DNA of 49,032 nucleotides from Cohnella caldifontis (GTDB lineage Bacteria > Bacillota > Bacilli > Paenibacillales > Paenibacillaceae), in NCBI RefSeq assembly GCF_029360585.1, contig NZ_JAQZSJ010000022.1, positions 1 to 49,032 on the forward strand. The letters run 5' to 3'. The translations under genes and the position numbers were made by a program. Shown here one piece after another: positions 33,359 through 42,228 of the stretch. Position 1 is the first letter of the stretch, and the number at the start of each line of letters is the position of its first letter. Under the pieces are notes generated by a model. It did not search any database and was not told the DNA's origin. It worked only from the letters and a program-made list of their open reading frames with translations.

Positions 33359-34942
33359 TTAAACGAGTGACGCCGCGGCGAGAAAACGGCGGAACGCTTC
33401 CCGTCCCCGGGCATCCTCCTTGAACACGCCCGCGTCGCGAAGCACGGCCGCGAATTTGTCCCCCACGGCGGCCCGAAGCGCCGCGGCGGCCTCGTCCGGC
33501 GCGAGCGACCGGCCGAAACGGCCGACGAGCTCCGCGATCCAGGGCGCGTGGCCGCGCAGGGGATGTCCCGGCGCCGAGATCGCTTCCGGATCGTAAGCCG
33601 TCGCTCCGGTCAGGAAAGACGCGATCTCCGACAGCTCCTGCTGAAGCCGTCCGGGCAGAACCGCCAGCCCCATCACTTCGATCAAGCCGATGTTTTCCTT
33701 CTTGATGTGATGGAGTTCCGGATGCGGATGGAAAATGCCGTCCGGGTACCGTTCGCTGGTCCGGTTGTTGCGCAGCACCAGGTCCAGCTCGTATTCTCCG
33801 TTGTCGCGCATCCGGGCGATCGGCGTAATCGTGTTGTGAGGCGTCTCGCCCGTAAACGCGACAATGTCGGCATCGGGATCCGAGTAACCCCGCCACGCCG
33901 CCAGTACGCCGTCCGCCGCGCGGAGCAAAGCGTTCCGGTCCGCGGAGCGCAGCCGGAGCACCGACATCGGCCACCGGACAAGTCCTCCGCGCACGGCGGG
34001 CTCGGAAGCGACCGGGAACCCATCCTCCACATCGGCCTTCTCCATCGGAAAGACATGCCGCCCGGCCTGGAAATGGTCGTGGTTCAGGATCGAGCCGCCG
34101 ACGATCGGCAAATCCGCGTTCGAGCCGATGAAATAATGCGGGAACGCTTCGATGAAGTCCAGCAGCCGCGCGAAGGTGGCCGGCGAAATCTTCATCGGCA
34201 CGTGTTCGCCGCGGAAGACGATGCTATGCTCATTATAGTACACGTACGGCGAATATTGGAAATGCCATTCTTCGCCCTGCAAAGTCAGCGGCAGCACCCG
34301 GAGGTTCTGCCGGGCCGGATGGTTCAGCCGCCCGGCGTATCCGACGTTTTCTTTGCAGAGCAGGCATTTCGGATAGCTGGATTGCGGCAGCGTTTTGAGC
34401 AGGGCGATCTCCTTCGGGTCTTTCTCCGGCTTGGTCAAGTTGATCGTGATTTCCAACTCGCCGCTTGGGAAGGCATGGCGCCAGTACGCGTTTTTGCGCA
34501 CCCGGTCCATCCGGATGTAGTTGACGTCGATGTTCAGGCGGTAAAACCAATCGGTCGCCGCCATGATGCCGCCGGCTGCCGCTTTCTCGCGGAACAGCTT
34601 CTCGGTCTCCGATGGACGCGGCATGAGCAGCCCCATGATGCGGGCATCGAACAAATCCCGGTACGTGAGCGTGTCGTCGGGCAGCAGCCCCAACCGGACC
34701 GCCTCGTCCAGCAGCGGCTCCAGCAAAGCGGCGGGGCCTTCGTCAGCCGACGCGGCGTTGCCCGCGTCCGCGCCCGCCGCCGGTTCGGACAGCCGGAACA
34801 AGTCCAGCAGCGCATTCCGCGCGAACTCCGTATCCGGGAGGGCGATCAACCCTCTGTCCAGGGCGAACGCGACGAGCCGCTCGATCGCGGCGTAAATGCC
34901 CGTTTCGCCCGCCGTCTCCGTCCGTTCCGTGATGTCAGCCAT
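33359..34942 (-). CDS. galT: UDP-glucose--hexose-1-phosphate uridylyltransferase (class 2)
   Basis: 527 aa, the size of Gram-positive class 2 GalT rather than the 350-aa class 1 enzyme. The conserved block GGSILNHDHFQAG, with the active-site HxH region, and YNEHSIVFRGEHVPM are present. The N-terminal third has a Gly/Ala-rich variable segment (about 47-70). It swaps UMP between UDP-glucose and galactose-1-phosphate in the Leloir pathway. GGAGG precedes the ATG, 18 nt after galE. Confidence 0.95.
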   Translation of the reverse strand: MADITERTETAGETGIYAAIERLVAFALDRGLIALPDTEFARNALLDLFRLSEPAAGADAGNAASADEGPAALLEPLLDEAVRLGLLPDDTLTYRDLFDARIMGLLMPRPSETEKLFREKAAAGGIMAATDWFYRLNIDVNYIRMDRVRKNAYWRHAFPSGELEITINLTKPEKDPKEIALLKTLPQSSYPKCLLCKENVGYAGRLNHPARQNLRVLPLTLQGEEWHFQYSPYVYYNEHSIVFRGEHVPMKISPATFARLLDFIEAFPHYFIGSNADLPIVGGSILNHDHFQAGRHVFPMEKADVEDGFPVASEPAVRGGLVRWPMSVLRLRSADRNALLRAADGVLAAWRGYSDPDADIVAFTGETPHNTITPIARMRDNGEYELDLVLRNNRTSERYPDGIFHPHPELHHIKKENIGLIEVMGLAVLPGRLQQELSEIASFLTGATAYDPEAISAPGHPLRGHAPWIAELVGRFGRSLAPDEAAAALRAAVGDKFAAVLRDAGVFKEDARGREAFRRFLAAASLV

Positions 34943-34960
34943 GATGTGCGGTACCTCCGT

Positions 34961-35947
34961 TCAGTTTCCGTAGCCGTTCGGATGGGCGCTGTGCCATCTC
35001 CAGGCGCTCGCGATGATGTCTTCCAGGTTGTCGCGTCTCGGCTGCCAGCCCAGCTCGCGCCGCGCCCGGTCGGACGAAGCGACCAGCACGGCCGGATCGC
35101 CGGCGCGCCTGGGCTCGATTTGAACCGGAATCGGATGCCCGGTGACCTTGCGGGCAATGTCCACGACCTGCCGGACCGAATACCCCCGGCCGCTCCCCAG
35201 GTTGTATACCGCGCTTTCGCCGCCGGCGCGCAGACGCTCCAGCGCGAGCAGATGGGCGTCGGACAAATCGCCGACATGGATATAGTCCCGGACGCAAGTT
35301 CCGTCCTCGGTCGGATAATCGTCGCCGAACACGGAGATGGTTGCCCGCTGGCCGAGCGGCACCTGCAGCACGAGCGGGATCAGATGGCTTTCCGGACGGT
35401 GGTCCTCGCCGATCCGGCCGCTGTCGTGCGCGCCGGCCGCGTTGAAGTAACGCAGCGAGACCGATCGGATTCCGTGGGCGGCGTCGAACCAGCGGATCAT
35501 TTTTTCCATCGCCAGCTTGGTCTCGCCGTACGCGTTCGTCGGCACCGTGCGGTCATACTCGTCGATCGGGACGCGCTCCGGCTCCCCGTACGTTGCCGCC
35601 GTGGAGGAAAACACGATGCGGGAGACGCCGGCTTTCTTCATCTGCTCCAGCAGGCACAACGTGCCGTACACGTTATTGTGGTAGTATTTTCCGGGGTCTT
35701 TCATGCTTTCCCCGACCAAAGAATTCGCCGCGAAATGGATGACGCCGTCGATGTCGTTCTCCGCGAATACCCGGGACAAAAACGCCTCGTCGCGCAAGTC
35801 CCCTTCGTACAGCTTGCCGCCGAGCACGGCCTCCCGATGGCCCTGATACAGGTTGTCGACGACGACGACCTCTTCGCCTTTCTCGAGCAGGGCCGCTGTC
35901 GTATGGGAGCCGATATAGCCCGCTCCTCCCGTCACCAATACCGCCAT
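34961..35947 (-). CDS. galE: UDP-glucose 4-epimerase
   Basis: 328 aa short-chain dehydrogenase-type enzyme. NAD-binding GGAGYIGSH (7-15), catalytic Ser in FSSTAATYG and Y140-x-x-x-K144 (YGETK) are present. Interconverts UDP-galactose and UDP-glucose. The ATG at 35947 has GGAGG upstream, within the end of galK; only 1 nt separates the two genes. Confidence 0.96.
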   Translation of the reverse strand: MAVLVTGGAGYIGSHTTAALLEKGEEVVVVDNLYQGHREAVLGGKLYEGDLRDEAFLSRVFAENDIDGVIHFAANSLVGESMKDPGKYYHNNVYGTLCLLEQMKKAGVSRIVFSSTAATYGEPERVPIDEYDRTVPTNAYGETKLAMEKMIRWFDAAHGIRSVSLRYFNAAGAHDSGRIGEDHRPESHLIPLVLQVPLGQRATISVFGDDYPTEDGTCVRDYIHVGDLSDAHLLALERLRAGGESAVYNLGSGRGYSVRQVVDIARKVTGHPIPVQIEPRRAGDPAVLVASSDRARRELGWQPRRDNLEDIIASAWRWHSAHPNGYGN

Positions 35948-35948
35948 G

Positions 35949-37130
35949 TCACGCTTCCTCCTTCAACTGCCGGACGCCGTCCCCGATGTCGCAGACGTAG
36001 AAATCGGGATGCAGGCCGGTCGCCTTCTCGTATTTCGCTCCGACTTCGGAGATGAACCGGTCCACCGAATCCTGATGGACGAGGGAGATCGTGCAGCCTC
36101 CGAATCCCGCGCCGGTCATCCGCGAGCCCAGCACGCCGGGCACTTCGCGCGCGGCGCTGACCATCGCGTCCAGCTCGTCGCCCGTCACTTCGTACAGATC
36201 CCGCAGGGAGTCATGGGAAGCGTTCATCAGCTGTCCGAATGCCGCCAAGTCGTCCTTCTTCAGCACGTCCATCGAACGGGCGACACGGTCGATTTCCTCC
36301 GCCACGTGGCGGGCGCGGCGGCGCACCGTCCCGTCCTTGATCAAAGCCTCGTTCGCGTTGAACTGTTCCAGCGTCAGCTGCCCCAGCAGCCCGAGGTCGG
36401 GGAAAGCCGCCCGCAGGTCCCGAACCGCCTGTTCGCATTGCGCCCGGCGTTCGTTGTATTTGGAGTCCACCAGGCCGCGCCGCTTGTTCGTGTTGCCGAT
36501 GACCAGCCGGTACGCGCCCGAACGGAACGGCACGAGCTCGTATTGAAGCGAATCGCAGTCCAGCAGGATGGCATGGTCTTTCTTGCCGTTGGCGACCGCG
36601 AACTGATCCATGATGCCGCATTTCACGCCGATGAACTCGTTCTCCGCGTGTTGCGACCAGAGGGAGATTTGCACGGTGTCCGTCGCTTTCCCTTCCAAGG
36701 TCAACAGCGCGTAGGCGGTTACCACCTCGATCGAAGCGGAGGAGGATAAGCCCGCGCCGTTCGGGATTTCCCCGTGGTACAGCAAATCATAACCTCTCGA
36801 GAGCGGGATTCCCCGCTTCTCCAGCTCCCACACGATTCCTTTCGGATAGTTCATCCAATCGTCGGACTCGTCGAACGCGATCGATTCCGTCGAAATTTCC
36901 CGGGTAATGGAAAAGTTCGTCGAAGCAAGCGCGAGCTTCCGGTCCGTCCGCGGCCGAATGAGCAGCGTCGTGCCGAACGTCAGCGCCGCCGGGAAGACGG
37001 AACCTCCGTTGTAGTCGGTATGCTCGCCGATCAAATTCACCCGGCCGGGAGCCTGGAATGCCGAAATGTCCGATTCCGACCCGCCGTACCGTTGCACAAA
37101 ATTCTGTTTCAGTTCCGCCAGCTTCGTCAT
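35949..37130 (-). CDS. galK: Galactokinase
   Basis: 393 aa from the ATG at 37130 (AAGGAG 7 nt upstream); an in-frame extension to 37247 lies in the promoter region. GHMP kinase with the galactokinase signature GRVNLIGEHTDYNGG, the ATP loop PNGAGLSSSASIEV and the C-terminal GSRMTGAGFGGC. Phosphorylates galactose at C1. First gene of galK-galE-galT-DUF4380, facing a divergent AraC-type regulator. Confidence 0.97.
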   Translation of the reverse strand: MTKLAELKQNFVQRYGGSESDISAFQAPGRVNLIGEHTDYNGGSVFPAALTFGTTLLIRPRTDRKLALASTNFSITREISTESIAFDESDDWMNYPKGIVWELEKRGIPLSRGYDLLYHGEIPNGAGLSSSASIEVVTAYALLTLEGKATDTVQISLWSQHAENEFIGVKCGIMDQFAVANGKKDHAILLDCDSLQYELVPFRSGAYRLVIGNTNKRRGLVDSKYNERRAQCEQAVRDLRAAFPDLGLLGQLTLEQFNANEALIKDGTVRRRARHVAEEIDRVARSMDVLKKDDLAAFGQLMNASHDSLRDLYEVTGDELDAMVSAAREVPGVLGSRMTGAGFGGCTISLVHQDSVDRFISEVGAKYEKATGLHPDFYVCDIGDGVRQLKEEA

Positions 37131-37340
37131 GACCGATCTCCTTCGATTCATCAGATTGTACGAGATTTCTAAAATCAGTATAAAGAAAAACACGCGGCGG
37201 AAAAAATGGCGGGAAGTGCTTTTCGCATGGAGAAATGTGACTTTCATTGCGGTCGGATCCGAGGAGAAATGTTACAATGGGATGAGCCGAAGCGGAGGAA
37301 GTTTGACGCCGTCAAACGCCCGATGACAGGAGGAGTCGGA

Positions 37341-38219
37341 ATGCGGAAAACGCCGACTTACCGCGTGGTGTCCAATCCGGTCACCGTGGTGCCGGAAGAG
37401 TTTACGGTGCTGTTCGCGGGCGAAAGCCAGACGAAGCCGAATCATAAAGTCGGCCCGAAGGTCGCCGATTATTACCTGCTGCATCATGTGACTTCCGGGA
37501 AAGGCCGCTTCCGGCTGGGAGAAGCGGGGGAGGCCGAACTCGGTCCCGGCGACTCGTTTCTCATTCCGCCGAACCAGCTGGCCAGCTATGTATCGGACGA
37601 GGAAGATCCGTGGCGTTACCGCTGGGTCGCGTTCGCGGGCCGTTCGGCAGCCGCCGCCGCGGAGTCGGCGGGCCTGAGCGCCGCGCGTCCCGTCGTCCGC
37701 ACGGGCGTCAGCCGGATTCCGGCGGAACGGTGCAAAAGCATCTACGAGGCGTTCTGGAAGCGAAGTCCCGCGGCTTCCCTCGAAGCTTCGGGCCATCTGC
37801 TGCTGCTGCTCGCCGCGCTCCGGGAATTGGCGGAAGACGAGGCCCCCGCCCCGCTGAGACCCGAGTCGCACAACGAGGAATTGGTCCGCCAAGTCATCGG
37901 GTATCTCTCGGCGCAATACGCCGAGCCGGTCACGATCGAAGGCATGGCGGAAGCGCTCGGGTACAACCGGGCCTATTTGTCGCGGCTGTTCAAAGCCCGC
38001 ACCGGCTTTTCCCCGGCCACCTTCCTCTCCCGCATCCGGGTCGACCACGGGAGGCGGCTGCTGCGCGAACGCCCCGAGCTGACGGTAGAGCAGGTCGCCT
38101 CATCCGCGGGGTTTCAGGACGCGCTCTATTTCTCCAAGCAGTTCAAACGCTGGTACGGGCAGTCCCCCACGGAATACCGCGCGTCGGTCGCGCGCGCCAT
38201 GCCGCACGGGAGCGCTTAG
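37341..38219 (+). CDS. AraC family regulator, probable gal operon regulator
   Basis: 292 aa from the ATG at 37341 with GGAGGAG 5 nt upstream. N-terminal cupin sensor domain (about 20-110, GPGDSFLIPPNQLASY) and a C-terminal AraC/XylS double helix-turn-helix (about 190-285: VTIEGMAEALGYNRAYLSRLFK and LTVEQVASSAGFQDALYFSKQF). Divergent from galK across 210 bp, so control of the gal genes by galactose is likely but inferred. The stop overlaps the asparaginase stop by 4 nt on the opposite strand. Confidence 0.9.
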   Translation: MRKTPTYRVVSNPVTVVPEEFTVLFAGESQTKPNHKVGPKVADYYLLHHVTSGKGRFRLGEAGEAELGPGDSFLIPPNQLASYVSDEEDPWRYRWVAFAGRSAAAAAESAGLSAARPVVRTGVSRIPAERCKSIYEAFWKRSPAASLEASGHLLLLLAALRELAEDEAPAPLRPESHNEELVRQVIGYLSAQYAEPVTIEGMAEALGYNRAYLSRLFKARTGFSPATFLSRIRVDHGRRLLRERPELTVEQVASSAGFQDALYFSKQFKRWYGQSPTEYRASVARAMPHGSA

Positions 38220-39232
38220 AATACGGCTTCCCAGCTCCCCGCTTCCATGTCCGCGTCATTGCGGAACGTCGCGGGAAACCGGGACCGGAGCGCGGCCATC
38301 GTCTCCTCGGAGGCGCCGCCGTAACGCTCCAGCAGTTGCATGACGATATAGGGCCAAGCCGCTTCCGTGCCGTCGGACACGTGAACGGCGATGCCCAGCC
38401 GCTGCCGCCGGAGGCCGATGGCGAACGCTCCCTGGGCTCCGCTCTTGGCGACCAGGTTCAGGTCCGCCAGCAGCAGGCTCGCGAGCCGGCCGGGACCTTC
38501 CACCAAGTCGGGGTGCCGGTTCATGGCGTCCGCGACCTTCGCGGCGACGACGGCGGCCTTCGGATCCGGCGCCGCGTCCGGGATGGCTAACCGCGCGTAC
38601 CCGAGCGCGATCGCGCGCAGCGGGACCGCGAGCGTCGGCAAGCCGCAGCCGTCGCGGCCGACGGCGCAGTCTTCGGCAGCCGCGCCGGTCCATTCCCGCA
38701 CGCGCCGGAGAATTTCGCGCTGCGCGGGGTGATCCGGCTCGAGGTAGCCTTCCAGCGGCCAGCCTTCCCGCCGGCACCAGGCCAGCATGCCCAAATGCTT
38801 GCCCGCGCACGTGTAATACAGCTTCCGCGGCGGAAGTCCCGACCGCGCCCATCCCTCGCGGGGCCGCGAAGCGGTCGGCTTCGCCGCGTGAAAAGCCAGC
38901 GCCTCTTCCGGCACCCCGGAGGAAGCCAGCATCTCTTCGAGCGCGGCGACCTGCTCCGGGTACCCGCGCTGGGACGCCGCCATCATCGCCAGATGCCGGG
39001 CGCCCCAGCCGCAAGCCTCGTCGACTCCGGCCAGCAGCGAGGCGATGGCCTGCAGTGGCTTGGCCGTCGACCTCGTATAGGTCAGGGCCTCCGCGTCGCC
39101 GATCGATTCCAACACGCGGCCGTCGTCCGCCGATACGACGGCGATCCGTCCCCGGTGCACGTTTTCGGCAAGGCCGCCACGGGCGGCGACGGCCAGCGGA
39201 ACGTCGCGGATGTCCGATTGGATCTTGTCCAT
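38216..39232 (-). CDS. Asparaginase II-type (Rhizobium etli AnsA-like) amidohydrolase
   Basis: 338 aa of the Asparaginase_II family, unrelated to E. coli AnsA/AnsB. The Ser-x-x-Lys pair lies in TRSTAKPLQ, the Cys/Lys zinc region in YTCAGKHLGML and the Asp in GRDGCGLPT. These match the residues described for the R. etli enzyme (established knowledge). It should hydrolyse L-asparagine in the cytoplasm. It begins 2 nt after the GT2 gene, with AGGTAGAG before the ATG, so it is the last gene of a glycosyltransferase operon. Confidence 0.88.
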   Translation of the reverse strand: MDKIQSDIRDVPLAVAARGGLAENVHRGRIAVVSADDGRVLESIGDAEALTYTRSTAKPLQAIASLLAGVDEACGWGARHLAMMAASQRGYPEQVAALEEMLASSGVPEEALAFHAAKPTASRPREGWARSGLPPRKLYYTCAGKHLGMLAWCRREGWPLEGYLEPDHPAQREILRRVREWTGAAAEDCAVGRDGCGLPTLAVPLRAIALGYARLAIPDAAPDPKAAVVAAKVADAMNRHPDLVEGPGRLASLLLADLNLVAKSGAQGAFAIGLRRQRLGIAVHVSDGTEAAWPYIVMQLLERYGGASEETMAALRSRFPATFRNDADMEAGSWEAVF

Positions 39233-39234
39233 CT

Positions 39235-40242
39235 CTACCTGCTCCGTATCATCATAGAATCGGTTTCATTCCGCTGCACGCCATCGGACGCCGGATTTTC
39301 CGACTGTTCGAAATTGACCTCGTCGGAAACGACGTACAGGGGCCGGCCTTTGGCTTCTTCGTAAATGCGGCCGATGTATTCCCCCAGCACGCCGAGCAGC
39401 GACAGCGTAATGCCGTGGAACAGCAGGCTGATCACGATGAGCGAGCTCCACCCCGGCTGGGTGTTGTCCGTGAACAGGCGCAAATACAGCACGACGATCA
39501 AGTACACGAACCCGGCCGCGGACAGCAGGAATCCGAGAATGCCCGCCAGCTTGAGCGGCTTGGTCGAGAAGGAAGTGATCGCGTCCGCCGACAGGCGGAG
39601 CATTTTGCGAAGCGGGTATTTCGTCTCCCCCGCGAACCGCTCTTCCCTCACGTAGTCGACCGACGTCTGGCGGAACCCCGCCCAGCTGACCATGCCGCGG
39701 ATATAACGGCTTCGTTCCCTCATCCGGGACAGCGTATCGCACACTTTGCGGTCCATCAGCCGGAAATCTCCCGTATCCACGGGAATGTTGACGGAAGTCA
39801 TCATTTTCAGAAACCGGTAAAACAAGGTCGCCGTCAGCTTCTTGAACCACGTCTCCCCCTTGCGGGCGATCCGGCGGCCATAGACGACGTCGTAGCCTTC
39901 CCGCCAGCGGTTCACCATTTCGGGGATGATTTCCGGCGGATCCTGCAAGTCGGCGTCGATGAGCACCACGGTCCGCCCCGACGTATAGTCCATGCCCGCG
40001 GTAACCGCCAGCTGATGGCCGAAATTCCTCGAGAAATCCACCAGCCTGACGCGGGGATCCGACTCGCAGAGCCCGCGGACGATCGAGGCGGTCCGGTCGC
40101 GGCTGCCGTCGTTGACGAACACGATTTCATACGACTCGCCCATCGCTTCCAGCACCGAAGTGAGCCTCCGGTACGTCGTTTCGATGACTTCTTCTTCATT
40201 GTACATAGGCACTACTACGGACAGGAAACAAGCCTTGCGCAT
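39235..40242 (-). CDS. GT2 polyprenyl-phosphate glycosyltransferase (YkcC/GtrB-like)
   Basis: 335 aa from the ATG at 40242 (AAAAGGGG 6 nt upstream). GT-A fold with SVVVPMYNEEEVI, FVNDGSRDRT, IDADLQDPPE (DxD-like), the GtrB/DPM-type TGDFRLMDRKV and KYPLRKMLRLSADAI, and two C-terminal transmembrane helices. Loads a sugar from an NDP donor onto undecaprenyl phosphate at the cytoplasmic face. Downstream of a GT39 enzyme, like the B. subtilis ykcB-ykcC pair: this product makes the lipid-linked sugar which GT39 uses outside. Confidence 0.93.
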   Translation of the reverse strand: MRKACFLSVVVPMYNEEEVIETTYRRLTSVLEAMGESYEIVFVNDGSRDRTASIVRGLCESDPRVRLVDFSRNFGHQLAVTAGMDYTSGRTVVLIDADLQDPPEIIPEMVNRWREGYDVVYGRRIARKGETWFKKLTATLFYRFLKMMTSVNIPVDTGDFRLMDRKVCDTLSRMRERSRYIRGMVSWAGFRQTSVDYVREERFAGETKYPLRKMLRLSADAITSFSTKPLKLAGILGFLLSAAGFVYLIVVLYLRLFTDNTQPGWSSLIVISLLFHGITLSLLGVLGEYIGRIYEEAKGRPLYVVSDEVNFEQSENPASDGVQRNETDSMMIRSR

Positions 40243-40285
40243 GTCGATCCCCTTTTCCAAACCCCGTCTCTTCCGAATGAAGCGG

Positions 40286-42085
40286 TCAGAAGCCCCAGCT
40301 GGGCAGCCACCGGAGGGCGATATTCATCCATTCCCGGCTGATCGTGACGCCCGCCAACACCGGATAGAACCATAGGAACAGCGCGGCCGCGGCCGTGACG
40401 GCGAATGCCGTGAACCGCCGGCCGCCGCGGTACTTCTCCTCCCACCAGCGCATCATCCACACGAGAGAGAAAATGAGCAGCGGCACCATCGGGAAGTAGT
40501 GGTACAGGAACGTGATGCTTCGCGGCGCCACGATCCAAGGGACGTAGAACGATAAGTACATGACGGCGATCGTCAGCACGATCCGGTCCCTTCGGCGCCA
40601 GCCGATCCACCAGGAGGCCAGCATGGCCAGCAGGCCGCCCCACCAAACGAGCGGATTGCCGATGGCCGCGATGCTCTGCCCCGTGCCCGGCGCCAGGTCC
40701 GTACCTCCGTAGTACCAGACCGGACGGAGCATCAGCGGCCACGTGTACCACTTGGAAGAATACGGGTGGACTTCCTTGACACCTTTATGATAGTCATACA
40801 TGTTTTTTTGATACTGCCACAGGTCTTTGATGCCGTCGTTTGCTTTCGTGGCCCGCTCGAACGGCATGTACGAAGCGGTATAGATGCCGGCGGGAACCGC
40901 GACGAAGAACACCGCGGCCGCGAGCAGGGTCAGCGCCGTGCGTCTCGCGGTCCTGCGCTGTCCCTCGCTTCGGGCGGCGCGCAGGTGCCGGAGCAGCGAC
41001 AGGACGAACAGAACGGCCAGTCCCGCCCCCCCGTACAGGTAATTCCACTTGACCGCAGCCGCGCAGCCGAAGAAAACGCCGCTCAGCGCCAGCCAGCCGA
41101 GCCCCGCGCGGAATCCTCTCCGCCACGACGTTTCCCCGTACCGGTACATGGCGTAGTACATGACGACCGTAAACGTGACGCCGAAAACGTCAACGTTGGC
41201 GAACCGCGATTGGACGAAGTGAAACGACTCCAATACGAGCAGCAGCCCGGCGAGAAAAGCGTACCTCGTTCGGCCGAACATGCCTTTGGCCGCGGCATAG
41301 ACGACCGGAACCATCAGCGTGCCGCACACGGCCGCCGCGAACCGCCAGCCGTACGGCGTCATGCCGAAGAGGCGAATGCCGAACTCCAGCAGCACTTTGC
41401 CAAGCGGCGGATGCGTGTTTTCGTACGGTTCCATGGCTTGGATGAACTCGTACGCGGTTCTTCCGTGATAGATTTCGTCGAAGTACATGCTGTTCCGGTA
41501 ATCCGGCCGGAACGGCGCGTACTCCTGCTCGTCGAATACTTGCGCGCCGCCGCCTTCCGTCCCGGAGCCGGCTTTTCCGTTATCCGTCACGCTTTCGACG
41601 GGAATCGGAACGGTGACGCCCCGGGTGAAAAACGCGGCTTCGTACAGCGTGTATCCCGTGCTGACCGCCGTAAAGCGCATATACCGGGCGGACACCGTCT
41701 TATTCTCGGATTTCCAGGTGAACACCCGGTTGTATTTATGTTCGATTTCCGCATAGAGTTCCCATTTTCGGCCGTCGGCCGACCACTCGACCCGCGTTTT
41801 GCCTTTGGCGCCCGGCCCTTCGTACAGGTTGAACCGGTCCACCGTGCGCGTTTTGCCGAAATCCGCGGTGAATCCTTCGCCGACGACGCTAGGCCGCCAA
41901 TACGTCTGCGCGCCGGTGCGATTGCCCAGATCCCAGAAAGACAGGACGGCGGCGATCAAGGTCAGCAGAAGGATCAGCGCCGCATCCTTCCGGCCCCATC
42001 TTCGATCCGTTCCGCCCGTTCCCGCGGCTCCCCCGATCGAAACCGGCGAAATTCTGACACTGCTTGCCCCATCCATCCCCGTCAA
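40286..42085 (-). CDS. GT39 (PMT-like) membrane glycosyltransferase with discoidin-like insert
   Basis: 599 aa, start TTG at 42085 (GAGAGG upstream) or ATG at 42076. After the first helix (about 35-50), an extracytoplasmic domain of about 130 residues resembles an F5/8-type discoidin fold (YWRPSVVGEGFTADFG...RVEWSADGRKWELY...YMRFTAV). The PMT part then starts with the catalytic Asp-Glu in YFDEIYHGRTAYE and NTHPPLGK, followed by about 10 helices. It should transfer sugar from the lipid carrier to a wall polymer or protein outside the cell. First gene of GT39-GT2-asparaginase. Confidence 0.9.
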   Translation of the reverse strand: MTGMDGASSVRISPVSIGGAAGTGGTDRRWGRKDAALILLLTLIAAVLSFWDLGNRTGAQTYWRPSVVGEGFTADFGKTRTVDRFNLYEGPGAKGKTRVEWSADGRKWELYAEIEHKYNRVFTWKSENKTVSARYMRFTAVSTGYTLYEAAFFTRGVTVPIPVESVTDNGKAGSGTEGGGAQVFDEQEYAPFRPDYRNSMYFDEIYHGRTAYEFIQAMEPYENTHPPLGKVLLEFGIRLFGMTPYGWRFAAAVCGTLMVPVVYAAAKGMFGRTRYAFLAGLLLVLESFHFVQSRFANVDVFGVTFTVVMYYAMYRYGETSWRRGFRAGLGWLALSGVFFGCAAAVKWNYLYGGAGLAVLFVLSLLRHLRAARSEGQRRTARRTALTLLAAAVFFVAVPAGIYTASYMPFERATKANDGIKDLWQYQKNMYDYHKGVKEVHPYSSKWYTWPLMLRPVWYYGGTDLAPGTGQSIAAIGNPLVWWGGLLAMLASWWIGWRRRDRIVLTIAVMYLSFYVPWIVAPRSITFLYHYFPMVPLLIFSLVWMMRWWEEKYRGGRRFTAFAVTAAAALFLWFYPVLAGVTISREWMNIALRWLPSWGF

Positions 42086-42132
42086 CCGCTTCCTCTCCTG
42101 CTTCTCGTACAGCCCATATCGAATCTTTTCCT

Positions 42133-42161
42133 ATTGTAGTCGAAAGCGTCCTTACGGGAAA
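42133..42161 (-). promoter_or_regulatory. Promoter of the GT39-GT2-asparaginase operon
   Basis: Minus-strand -10 TACAAT (42133-42138) and a weak -35 TTTCCC (42156-42161), spacer 17 bp, 48 nt before the GT39 start. Confidence 0.55.
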
Positions 42162-42190
42162 GGGCGGGTTTATCGGCGAAACGCCGCGGC

Positions 42191-42219
42191 AAAACCTCCG
42201 GCCGAAAGCCGGCCGGAGG
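42191..42219 (-). terminator. sigB terminator
   Basis: Minus strand CCTCCGGCC pairs perfectly with GGCCGGAGG round a 7-nt loop and is followed by TTTTG, 9 nt after the sigB stop. Confidence 0.85.
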
Positions 42220-42228
42220 CGGAGTCGT

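Noticed and set aside
38216..38219. 4-bp convergent overlap of the AraC and asparaginase stop codons as a regulatory feature
   Set aside because: Stop-codon overlaps of convergent genes are common in compact genomes; nothing else points to antisense control here.
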